In this document: in pieces, positions 37,876 to 46,394 of the stretch
Layout: the number at the start of each line of letters is the position of its first letter
How positions within the stretch are numbered: position 1 is the stretch's first letter
DNA from: an uncultured Candidatus Actinomarina sp.
Lineage (GTDB): Bacteria > Actinomycetota > Acidimicrobiia > Actinomarinales > Actinomarinaceae
Assembly (NCBI GenBank): GCA_902565645.1
Contig: CACFFJ010000007.1
Location: 1-47,418, forward strand
Direction: 5' to 3'
Length of the DNA stretch: 47,418 nucleotides
Made by a program: the position numbers and the translations under genes
Notes under the pieces: model-generated
What the model was told of the DNA's origin: nothing
The model's database searches: none
Seen by the model: the letters and a program-made list of their open reading frames with translations, nothing else

Positions 37876-38241
37876 ATGGCTAAAAAAAAAGAAGAAGCAA
37901 TTGAAGAGCCGACGTTAGAAGATTTAGAAGATGAAGATTTAGAGGATAACAATCCTCAAAATTCTGATGAAGAAACCGAAAAAGAAACAGTCGAAACAGA
38001 GTCATTAGAAGCAAGGGTAGAAAATGAAAAAAAGGCTGTTGAAGATGCTGATGAAACTGAGGGATCTTTTATTTCAGTTGATGCTGCTGAAAAAAGAAAT
38101 GTTAAAAGCTCTGATTTAAAGCTTGATGAAGTAGTTGAAGATATTCAAGAAGATGAGTTTACCTGTAGTATATGTTTTCTTGTTTTAAAAAACACGGCAT
38201 TAGCAAAACCTAGAGCAAAAGTTTGTGTTGATTGTGTCTAA
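37876..38241 (+). CDS. DUF4193-family acidic zinc-ribbon-like protein
   Basis: Acidic N-terminus, IQEDEFTCSICFLVLKNTALAKPRAKVCVDC; SD AAGGAG upstream of ATG. Confidence 0.8.
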   Translation: MAKKKEEAIEEPTLEDLEDEDLEDNNPQNSDEETEKETVETESLEARVENEKKAVEDADETEGSFISVDAAEKRNVKSSDLKLDEVVEDIQEDEFTCSICFLVLKNTALAKPRAKVCVDCV

Positions 38242-38683
38242 TAACAAATTTAAAGATATAGATTTATCTTTTGAAATTAAAGAAGTTAATTTAATTCCAG
38301 ATTATTTGCAAGATAAATTTAAAAAGGAATTATCAAAAATAGATTCGGATATTATAAATTATTATTTTAAATCAAATGATAATAATTCAATTAAATATGT
38401 ACTTTATTCTGAAGATCACGAAATAGGATATTCAAATATAATAGAAGATAATTCATACTGGAATTTATTTGAAATATATATAGATCAAGAATTTAGAGAA
38501 CTTGGTTTAGGTACTAAATTATTTCATTATATATTGAAAGAATGCAAAAAAAATAAAAAAACAATTAGAACTTATACATTACCAAGTGATCGTAAAGCTA
38601 AAAATTTCTATGAAAGCAATAGAATTACTGCAAGGGTTTTAATTATGGAAGAAAAACGTGCAAATTCTCGCTACAGACCTTGA
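38234..38683 (+). CDS. GNAT-family N-acetyltransferase
   Basis: YIDQEFRELGLGTKLFHYILKECK (GNAT acetyl-CoA motif); GTG 38234 or 38225. Confidence 0.75.
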   Translation: MSNNKFKDIDLSFEIKEVNLIPDYLQDKFKKELSKIDSDIINYYFKSNDNNSIKYVLYSEDHEIGYSNIIEDNSYWNLFEIYIDQEFRELGLGTKLFHYILKECKKNKKTIRTYTLPSDRKAKNFYESNRITARVLIMEEKRANSRYRP

Positions 38684-39413
38684 TGGTACTATATATATAG
38701 AAGATAAATTAATAGATAATGTACAAGAATCTCATAACTATTTATTAAATAAAAAAATAAAAATTATATACACTACTAATAACAGTTCACAAAACCCAAT
38801 AAGAATTCAACAAAAATTGGAAAATTTATTGGAAACAGAAATAGATATAGATTCCGTTGTTACCCCACTTAAAGTTTTAAATGAATATTTACATAATAAA
38901 AAATTCAATATATTTATATATGGCTCACAAGAATTAACTGATTATGTTAGCGCAATATCTAAAGTTACGACAAATATTAATGATGCTGATTTGATATTGA
39001 TTGGTAGGAAAGAAAAAAATGATCAAAAAAATGTATCTGAAATTATTGATTTTGTAAATAGAGGAAAAAAAATAATGGGTATGAATAAAGATTTAACTTT
39101 CCCTACTTACGATAATAAAGAGAAAATTGGAAATGGGGTTGTTATAAAAACTATTGAAGATGAAGTTGGTATTAATATACAAACATTTGGAAAGCCAGAT
39201 AATAAATACTTTAATTATTTAAATAATAAATTTAAAAGAATTGATTTTATGATTGGAGATAGGGTGGATACAGACATTGTTCTAGGTAATAATCTAAATG
39301 CTAAAACCTTTTTAGTTAATTCATCAGTAAAAAATCATATGAAAAATAATATTGCTGATTATAAATTTGATAATTTTTCAGAATGTGTATCTTTTATACT
39401 TAAAAACTTTTAA
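38658..39413 (+). CDS. HAD-superfamily subfamily IIA hydrolase (NagD/PGP-like)
   Basis: ATDLDGTIYIEDKLIDN, IYTTNNSSQNP, FGKPDNKYF, MIGDRVDTDIVLGNN. Confidence 0.88.
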   Translation: MQILATDLDGTIYIEDKLIDNVQESHNYLLNKKIKIIYTTNNSSQNPIRIQQKLENLLETEIDIDSVVTPLKVLNEYLHNKKFNIFIYGSQELTDYVSAISKVTTNINDADLILIGRKEKNDQKNVSEIIDFVNRGKKIMGMNKDLTFPTYDNKEKIGNGVVIKTIEDEVGINIQTFGKPDNKYFNYLNNKFKRIDFMIGDRVDTDIVLGNNLNAKTFLVNSSVKNHMKNNIADYKFDNFSECVSFILKNF

Positions 39414-40097
39414 TATAAAATATCCAAAAATAAATCCACCTATGTGCGCTTCCCAAGAAATATTATTACTTTGTAATGCTATAAATATTTGTGAAATTAA
39501 CCAAAAGAACATAAAATATTTTGCTTTTAAAGTTGTTGGAAAGAAAACTCCAAAGGGTACCAAAACTAATAATCTTGCATTAGGAAAAAGATATAAATAT
39601 GCACCCATTAAGGCAGAAACGATACCAGAGGAACCAACAATCGGGTTAATATTGTATGCATTCAATAAAACGTGAAACATCAAACTAATAATGCCAGTTA
39701 TAAATAAAAAAATACAAAATCTAAATTTTCCAAGTTTATCTTCTATATTGTTTCCAAAAATCCAAAAACTCCAAAGATTGCCAAGTACATGAAAAAAATT
39801 TGCATGTAAAAATAAAGAAGCAAACAAACTAAATCTAATATTCTTATTTTCAAAAATTAAAACATCTGGATCTAGCAAACAATTATTTGAATAAAATTGA
39901 TTCATACTAAGTGGATTATTATTGAATATTTCACATGGTATAGCAGCATATTTATAAAAAAAGGTAAATAGTTCTGTCCCGTCTTTTGGTGTTAAAAATA
40001 AAAATATTAAAGCAGTAACAATAATAAATAACCTAGAAATAATGGGAATATTTTTAGCAGGATTTATATCTGATATTGGTATCATTTTGTGCTCCAA
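39378..40097 (-). CDS. rhomboid-family intramembrane serine protease
   Basis: FLHANFFHVLGNLWSFWIFG, NPIVGSSGIVSALMGAYL (GxSG), SWEAHIGGFIFGYF. Confidence 0.9.
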   Translation of the reverse strand: MEHKMIPISDINPAKNIPIISRLFIIVTALIFLFLTPKDGTELFTFFYKYAAIPCEIFNNNPLSMNQFYSNNCLLDPDVLIFENKNIRFSLFASLFLHANFFHVLGNLWSFWIFGNNIEDKLGKFRFCIFLFITGIISLMFHVLLNAYNINPIVGSSGIVSALMGAYLYLFPNARLLVLVPFGVFFPTTLKAKYFMFFWLISQIFIALQSNNISWEAHIGGFIFGYFILKVFKYKRYTF

Positions 40098-40107
40098 GGA
40101 AGTTACG

Positions 40108-40113
40108 TATAAT
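40108..40113 (+). promoter_or_regulatory. putative -10 hexamer TATAAT, 8 nt before nadK GTG
   Basis: TATAAT-ATATCCTA-GTG. Confidence 0.6.
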
Positions 40114-40121
40114 ATATCCTA

Positions 40122-40922
40122 GTGAAGAATATTTTAATAATTACATCTAATAAAAATATAAAATCAAAATATTACAAATGGATAACATCATACATAAAAA
40201 AAAGAAAAGTTATATTTCAGATAGTTCATATTGAAGATTCTTTAAACATTGATAAATATATAAAAAAAGATACTTTGTTAATAAGTTTAGGTGGCGACGG
40301 GACAGCATTAAAATGTATGAAAATTGCTTGGAGGTACAATTTATTATTCTTACCTTTAGGTCATGGAAGAGTTGGCTATCTAGTCAATACTGATAAAGAC
40401 TTCAAAAAAATATTTGATAAATGGTTAAATAATGAATATAAATTTATAAAAAGAAAAGCTTTATTACAAAATAAAAAAAATAGTTTTCCTGCATTTAATG
40501 AAATTGTGATTATAAAAAATTCTCCAACTAGATTGTTGGATTTAATACTTGAAACATATGATCAAAAAGTAAAATTAAGATCCGATGGAATAATTATTTC
40601 AACATCACTGGGTTCTACAGCTTACAATTATTCAGCAGGTGGTCCAATAGTTCAAAACGATATTGAATCAATAATAATTACACCAATATCACCTTTCACT
40701 AAATTCCCAAGATCGATTGTAATCAACAAAGAAAGCAATATAAAAATCACTATTTTAAAAAATCAAAACTTTGCTATACAATTTGATGGAGTAGTTGAAA
40801 TAGAAAATAAATTAAAAGAAGATATAGTATACGAATATAGCTTATCAAATAAAACAATTAAATTATTAGAAGATAATACATATCCAAAACTTGATCGCTT
40901 TTTAAATCAAATATTAAGATAA
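40122..40922 (+). CDS. nadK: NAD kinase
   Basis: LISLGGDGTALKCMKIA, LPLGHGRVGYLVNTD, RSDGIIISTSLGSTAYNYSAGGPIV. Confidence 0.92.
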   Translation: MKNILIITSNKNIKSKYYKWITSYIKKRKVIFQIVHIEDSLNIDKYIKKDTLLISLGGDGTALKCMKIAWRYNLLFLPLGHGRVGYLVNTDKDFKKIFDKWLNNEYKFIKRKALLQNKKNSFPAFNEIVIIKNSPTRLLDLILETYDQKVKLRSDGIIISTSLGSTAYNYSAGGPIVQNDIESIIITPISPFTKFPRSIVINKESNIKITILKNQNFAIQFDGVVEIENKLKEDIVYEYSLSNKTIKLLEDNTYPKLDRFLNQILR

Positions 40923-40947
40923 TCCTTTAATTACAAAAAATACATGG

Positions 40948-40953
40948 TAAAGT
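40948..40953 (+). promoter_or_regulatory. putative -10 hexamer TAAAGT, 6 nt before pyrG GTG
   Basis: TAAAGT-TTTGAT-GTG. Confidence 0.35.
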
Positions 40954-40959
40954 TTTGAT

Positions 40960-42585
40960 GTGACCAAATACATATTTGTCACCGGTGGTGTAGTCTCTGG
41001 TCTTGGTAAAGGGATTACATCTGCATCTCTTGGAAACTTACTAAAAGCTCGTGGATTAACCGTAATTAATCAAAAATTAGATCCTTATATTAATGTTGAT
41101 CCCGACACGATGAATCCATTCCAACATGGTGAAGTATTCGTTACAGAAGATGGTGCTACTACAGATTTAGATTTGGGTCACTATGAAAGATTTACAGGTG
41201 TAAATTTAAAAAAAGATTCTAATGTTACAACTGGAAGTATTTACAGAAAAGTTATTGAAAGTGAAAGAAAAGGCGATTATCTAGGAGCTACTGTTCAAGT
41301 TATTCCACATATAACCGATGAGATTAAACGTAGGATAAAAGGAATATCAACTGACGTTGATGTTCAAATTACTGAAATAGGAGGAACTGTTGGTGATATT
41401 GAAATATTGCCATTTCTAGAAGCTGCTAGACAAATAAGAAAAGAATTTGGACAAGATAATGTAATGTTTGTTCATGTGACATTAGTACCATACATAGGAC
41501 CTAGTACAGAATTGAAAACAAAGCCTACTCAACATTCTGTTTCAGAATTAAGAAGTTACGGTATTAGCCCAGATATTATTGTTTTAAGATCTGATAGAGA
41601 ATTAAATGACGAAATAAAAAGTAAAGTCTCGTTATTCTGTGATGTTTCATATGATGATGTAATTAACGCTCCAGATTTAGATGATATCTATGAAGTACCT
41701 CTAAGGATGTTTGATGAAGGTTTAGATAAAGCCGTTGATAAAAGATTAAATTTATCTTCAAATAAACCAAATTTGTCTGATTGGAAGAAAATGTTATCTT
41801 TAAAAACAGATATACAAAAAACAGTAGAAATAGGAATTCTAGGTAAGTATTTTGGTTTACCTGACAGCTATTTATCAGTAGTTGAGTCTTTAAACCATGC
41901 ATGTTTACATAACAAAGTAAAACTTAATTTAAATTGGCTTGATGCTGACAATTTTGATATTGACGAATTAAATAGGTTAGATGGAGTAATTATTCCAGGT
42001 GGTTTTGGATATAGAGGCATTGAAGGAAAAATATCAGCCATAGAACATTTAAGAGTAAGCAAAATTCCATTCCTAGGTATTTGTCTTGGTTTACAATGTG
42101 CCGTTATTGAGTATGCACGTAACGTATGTAATATATCAGATGCTAACTCTTCAGAATTTTCTCAGAACACTAAAAACTATGTTATTGATTTATTACCTAA
42201 TCAAGATTTAGAAAAAGATGACAAGGGTGCTTCTATGAGATTAGGCACATATCCTTGTAAGATAACTAAAAATACATTAAGTGAGGAGATTTACAAAGAA
42301 GAAGTAATTTACGAAAGACATAGACACAGATACGAAGTAAATAACAAATTTAAAGAACAACTAGAAAAAGGAGGCTTGGTTATAAGCGGTATGTCTCCAG
42401 ACAATAATTTAATTGAAATGATTGAAGTTAAAGATCATCCATATTTTGTAGCATCACAATTTCACCCGGAATTTAAATCAAGACCCTGGGAGCCAGCACC
42501 GATGTTTAATTATTTTATAAAAGCTGCTTCAAATATTATAAAAAATAAAAAAAAAGAAGAAATAACTCAAAAGGTTAAAGATTAA
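40960..42585 (+). CDS. pyrG: CTP synthase
   Basis: KYIFVTGGVVSGLGKGITSASLGNLLKARG, LDPYINVDPDTMNPFQHGEVFVTEDGATTDLDLGHYERF, GATase FLGICLGLQCAVIEYARN. Confidence 0.98.
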   Translation: MTKYIFVTGGVVSGLGKGITSASLGNLLKARGLTVINQKLDPYINVDPDTMNPFQHGEVFVTEDGATTDLDLGHYERFTGVNLKKDSNVTTGSIYRKVIESERKGDYLGATVQVIPHITDEIKRRIKGISTDVDVQITEIGGTVGDIEILPFLEAARQIRKEFGQDNVMFVHVTLVPYIGPSTELKTKPTQHSVSELRSYGISPDIIVLRSDRELNDEIKSKVSLFCDVSYDDVINAPDLDDIYEVPLRMFDEGLDKAVDKRLNLSSNKPNLSDWKKMLSLKTDIQKTVEIGILGKYFGLPDSYLSVVESLNHACLHNKVKLNLNWLDADNFDIDELNRLDGVIIPGGFGYRGIEGKISAIEHLRVSKIPFLGICLGLQCAVIEYARNVCNISDANSSEFSQNTKNYVIDLLPNQDLEKDDKGASMRLGTYPCKITKNTLSEEIYKEEVIYERHRHRYEVNNKFKEQLEKGGLVISGMSPDNNLIEMIEVKDHPYFVASQFHPEFKSRPWEPAPMFNYFIKAASNIIKNKKKEEITQKVKD

Positions 42586-43450
42586 TTCTTTTAATAAAAA
42601 TACCATTAAAAAATATGAAGAATACATCACTTATTCAAAAGGTCTTGCTGATAATACTGTAAAAGCTTACATTTCAGATTTAGATGAATTTTATAATTTT
42701 ATTATTAATAAAAAAATTAATGATAAAAATCTAAATGATTATTTTAAAGAATTAAATGAAAAAAATATTTCACAGAAAACTAAACAAAGAGTTATGTCAT
42801 CAATAATGCAATATCTAGATTGGCATAATAATAATTATAAAACAAAGATTGATATCAAAAGAATTGATTTTAAAACTGGAATTTATTTGCCTGATACATT
42901 GTCAGTTAATGAAATTACTTTATTAATAGACTCTCTCTTTCACACTAATTTTATTGAATCTAGAAATAAGACAATATTAGATTTCATGTATTCAACTGCT
43001 TGTAGAGTATCAGAATTATGTGAAGTCAAAATATCAGATATTGATTTTGAAGATGATTACATAAAGTTAACTGGAAAAGGTAATAAACAGAGATTAGTAC
43101 CAATAGGTACAGAACTTAAAGTAAATTTATTTAAATATATTAAATTAAGAAGTGATTTTGTTAAAAATAATATTTCTTATTTATTTATATCAAAAAATAA
43201 AAATAAACTAGAAAGAACTTCAGTGTATAGAGTAGTTAAAAATATTGCTCTAAATAATAATCTTAAAAATAATGTACACCCACATACTCTAAGACATAGT
43301 GCTGCAACACATATGTTAGAAAGTGGTTGCGATTTAAGAACTCTACAAGAATTTTTAGGACATTCCTCTGTTTCTACAACAAAAATATATACTAAACTAA
43401 CAAAAGAATTTTTATCTGAGATATTTCAGGAAAGTCACCCAAGAGCATGA
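42581..43450 (+). CDS. xerD: XerD/XerC-type tyrosine recombinase (probable non-canonical ATT start; ORF track start 42794 is too short)
   Basis: Frame upstream of 42794 is open and encodes the Xer core-binding domain (INSFNKNTIKKYEEYITYSKGLADNTVKAYISDLDEFYNFI...). Catalytic STACRVSELCEV, HPHTLRHSAATHML, LGHSSVSTTKIYTKL. Confidence 0.85.
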   Translation: MNSFNKNTIKKYEEYITYSKGLADNTVKAYISDLDEFYNFIINKKINDKNLNDYFKELNEKNISQKTKQRVMSSIMQYLDWHNNNYKTKIDIKRIDFKTGIYLPDTLSVNEITLLIDSLFHTNFIESRNKTILDFMYSTACRVSELCEVKISDIDFEDDYIKLTGKGNKQRLVPIGTELKVNLFKYIKLRSDFVKNNISYLFISKNKNKLERTSVYRVVKNIALNNNLKNNVHPHTLRHSAATHMLESGCDLRTLQEFLGHSSVSTTKIYTKLTKEFLSEIFQESHPRA

Positions 43451-43887
43451 AAGATTTAATTATAAAATCTATAAGAGCAATAAGATATTTATTTTATAGA
43501 CATTTAGATATAAATGAACAAATAGAGTTAGTTCAATATTTAAATAAATCAAAAGAAATTAAACTTTTTTGGAACATGAACAAAGCAGATAGACATCATT
43601 CATATGAAGTATTTAAAAGAACTCAAAAAATAACTGATGAAAAAAATATTTTAATTTTGAGTTTATTCCATGATATTGGTAAATCTAATATCGATGCAGG
43701 TTGGTTATTCAGGATACTTAGTGACTTAAGTATTATTAGAAACAAAAAGTCTATAGCTTATATAGACCATGAAAGAATAGGTTATGAAATATTATTAAAT
43801 AATAATGTTTCAGAAGAACTTTTAAAAAATTATAAAGAAAACTTATTATTACAAAAAAATAAACATTTAGATAAAACGGATTATTGA
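43447..43887 (+). CDS. HD-domain protein
   Basis: NKADRHHSYEVFKRTQ ... LILSLFHDIGKSNID. Confidence 0.8.
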   Translation: MKDLIIKSIRAIRYLFYRHLDINEQIELVQYLNKSKEIKLFWNMNKADRHHSYEVFKRTQKITDEKNILILSLFHDIGKSNIDAGWLFRILSDLSIIRNKKSIAYIDHERIGYEILLNNNVSEELLKNYKENLLLQKNKHLDKTDY

Positions 43888-44594
43888 TGGATTTAAATAA
43901 AATTATAGAAGAATTAAAAAATTTGTTAATTAAATATACCTCTAACTCTGATGCTTATATTGAAGAGAACTTAACCAGTATTTTTAAAAGTTTTGAAAAC
44001 AAATCAATTAAGGAGGATATCGAAAGTTATACAGAGTTTGTTTTATTGGGTGCATCCTTATTTGAAATGAAAGCAAAACAATTATTACCGCAGAATGAAA
44101 ATATAGATTGGTTAGACGAAGTTGAAATTATGCAAGATAAAGATTTAGCTTTTGCACGTCTTCTTCAATTTAAAGCATTCTCTGAGGTAGGTATAGCTAT
44201 TGCATCAAAAATAAAAATTAATGAAAGCAGAATCCCTGCCTTTAAGTATTATCAAACAAATAATTTAAAAATTAAACCAAATATAAAATATGAAGTCAAT
44301 CTTAACAAATTTACTTTAATAGCTAATGAAGTATTCCATAGATATAAAACTATTGAAGGTTTTGATCACATAGATAAAGATTTACCTGATTTACAAGAAT
44401 CTATTGATGAATTATTAGGCATTGTAGATCAAAGACTTAATACTTCATTTGAAGAACTAGTTTCTGGCGTAGACACAACTGAAAAAGCGATAGCTTTTTT
44501 TCTAGCTTTACTTGAAACTATTAAATGGGGATTTATAAAAGCTGAACAAACTAAAAATGAAAACGAAATTAATATAGAAAAAAACTATGAATAA
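43887..44594 (+). CDS. scpA: segregation and condensation protein A (divergent N-terminus)
   Basis: YTEFVLLGASLFEMKAKQLLP; immediately upstream of scpB; C-terminal winged-helix-like EKAIAFFLALLETIKWGFIKAEQ. Confidence 0.8.
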   Translation: MDLNKIIEELKNLLIKYTSNSDAYIEENLTSIFKSFENKSIKEDIESYTEFVLLGASLFEMKAKQLLPQNENIDWLDEVEIMQDKDLAFARLLQFKAFSEVGIAIASKIKINESRIPAFKYYQTNNLKIKPNIKYEVNLNKFTLIANEVFHRYKTIEGFDHIDKDLPDLQESIDELLGIVDQRLNTSFEELVSGVDTTEKAIAFFLALLETIKWGFIKAEQTKNENEINIEKNYE

Positions 44595-45114
44595 TAAAAA
44601 AATTATAACTGCTACTTTATTAATAAGTGATGGATCCATAGAACATGAATATTTTCATGAATTATTAGATTTAGAAATAGAAGAATTATTAAATCTGTTT
44701 AAAGAAATAAATTTACAACTAAAAGATTTAGAATTTGGATTTGAAATAAAATATGATAATAAAAAATCGGATATAGTAACTGTTAATGAAATCACAACTT
44801 ACTTAAAGGATGTAAAACCACCTTCTGTTATAAAAGGATTGTCGACCCCTGCATTAGAAACGTTAGCAATAATTGCATATGAACAACCAGTTACAAAATT
44901 AAAAATATCTGAAATTAGAGGTGTCGAAGCTGATTCATCGATTAAAACATTAGAATCAAGAGGATTAATAGAAAGTGCTGGAGAATTAGATGTTCCAGGA
45001 AAACCAATTTTATACAAGACAACAGAATTGTTTATTGAAAAAATTGATATAGAAAATCTAGATAATCTACCATTAATTGGTGAGTATTTTGATTCACCAA
45101 ATGAAGAAGAATAA
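44587..45114 (+). CDS. scpB: segregation and condensation protein B
   Basis: LSTPALETLAIIAYEQPVTKLKISEIRGVEADSSIKTLESRGLIE. Confidence 0.92.
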   Translation: MNNKKIITATLLISDGSIEHEYFHELLDLEIEELLNLFKEINLQLKDLEFGFEIKYDNKKSDIVTVNEITTYLKDVKPPSVIKGLSTPALETLAIIAYEQPVTKLKISEIRGVEADSSIKTLESRGLIESAGELDVPGKPILYKTTELFIEKIDIENLDNLPLIGEYFDSPNEEE

Positions 45115-45117
45115 TAA

Positions 45118-45768
45118 TTGAGAATCAACAAATATCTTGCTTTAAATTTAAATATTTCTAGAAGAGAAGCTGATAAATTAATAAAAAAAAATGAAATTAA
45201 AATTAATGGAATAAATACAAAATTAGGTCAAATAGTAGAACTAAATGATGTTGTAACATATAAAAATCAAAAAATTAATCCTATAAAAAATCATAAATAT
45301 TATAAATTTTATAAACCAATAAATTATATTTCCTCAAGAACAAGTCAAGGCAATTCAAAAACAATATATGATTTAATTAAAAATAAAAATTTAAAATATT
45401 CAGGAAGGTTGGATAAAAATTCTGAAGGTTTAATGCTATTAAGTACTGATGGTAATTGGCTAAATGATAATGCACATCCAAGCAAAGAAATAGATAAAAA
45501 ATATATTGTTACAACTGATAATAAAGATATAGACCTAAAAATTTTTAAAAAAACAATAATTGATAATAAAGAGAAATTAAATATCCATTCAATTAATAAG
45601 AAATCTAACAACGAATATTTAGTTATTTTAAAGACTGGTAAAAACAGAGAAATAAGAAGGATATTTGAATACAATAATATAAAAATTACAAATTTAAAAC
45701 GAATATCCATAGGTAAACACTCGTTAGGTAATATGAAAATAGGGGAATTAGAAGAAATTATAATATGA
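45118..45768 (+). CDS. RsuA/RluB-family pseudouridine synthase
   Basis: S4 domain RINKYLALNLNISRREADKLIKKNEIKING; SGRLDKNSEGLMLLSTDG. Confidence 0.88.
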   Translation: MRINKYLALNLNISRREADKLIKKNEIKINGINTKLGQIVELNDVVTYKNQKINPIKNHKYYKFYKPINYISSRTSQGNSKTIYDLIKNKNLKYSGRLDKNSEGLMLLSTDGNWLNDNAHPSKEIDKKYIVTTDNKDIDLKIFKKTIIDNKEKLNIHSINKKSNNEYLVILKTGKNREIRRIFEYNNIKITNLKRISIGKHSLGNMKIGELEEIII

Positions 45769-46394
45769 AAAGTGTTATTACCATTGACGGACCTTCCGGT
45801 GTTGGCAAAACTACTATTGGACAGAAGATAGCTTCTAAACTTAATTATCATTTTTTTTCAAGTGGAAAACTTTATAGATGCGTTTCTAAATATTCTTATG
45901 ATGAAAATAATAAAAATTTTGATGATTTTCAATTGACTATAGATATTAAGGGCAACTGCTTTATTAATAATATAAATTACACCGACGAGGAACTATATAC
46001 TAAAAATATTAATAAGAATAGTTCGGAAGATGCTAAAAATCCATTAGTTAGAAACTTAGTTAAAAACACTTTATTAAAATTTTATGACGAGATTAATAAT
46101 GACGATATTTATTACGGACTTGTTATTGAAGGTAGAGATATGGGAAGTGTTGTATTTCCAAATGCTAAATATAAAATTTATTTAGATGCTGATAAAAGTA
46201 TAAGAGGCAAAAGGAGGGAACATCAATCTCATTCACAAGAGACTATGGAAGAGATTATACAAAGAGATCATAAAGACATGAGTAGAGAGGAGTCTCCATT
46301 AGTAATTCCTAAAGACTCAATATTAATTGATAATTCTAACAATACTATAGATGAAACAATTGAAACTATTATAAAGAAGTTAAAGCTTTTGTAG
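45765..46394 (+). CDS. cmk: cytidylate kinase
   Basis: ITIDGPSGVGKTTIGQKIASKLNYHFFSSGKLYR, IEGRDMGSVVFPNAKYKIYLDA. Confidence 0.93.
   Translation: MKSVITIDGPSGVGKTTIGQKIASKLNYHFFSSGKLYRCVSKYSYDENNKNFDDFQLTIDIKGNCFINNINYTDEELYTKNINKNSSEDAKNPLVRNLVKNTLLKFYDEINNDDIYYGLVIEGRDMGSVVFPNAKYKIYLDADKSIRGKRREHQSHSQETMEEIIQRDHKDMSREESPLVIPKDSILIDNSNNTIDETIETIIKKLKLL

Noticed and set aside
39352-39675. 107-aa plus-strand ORF over the rhomboid gene
   Set aside because: Antisense to conserved rhomboid catalytic motifs.
45345-45851. Antisense ORF over rluB-like/cmk (168 aa)
   Set aside because: Lies over two conserved genes; composition typical of shadow ORFs.
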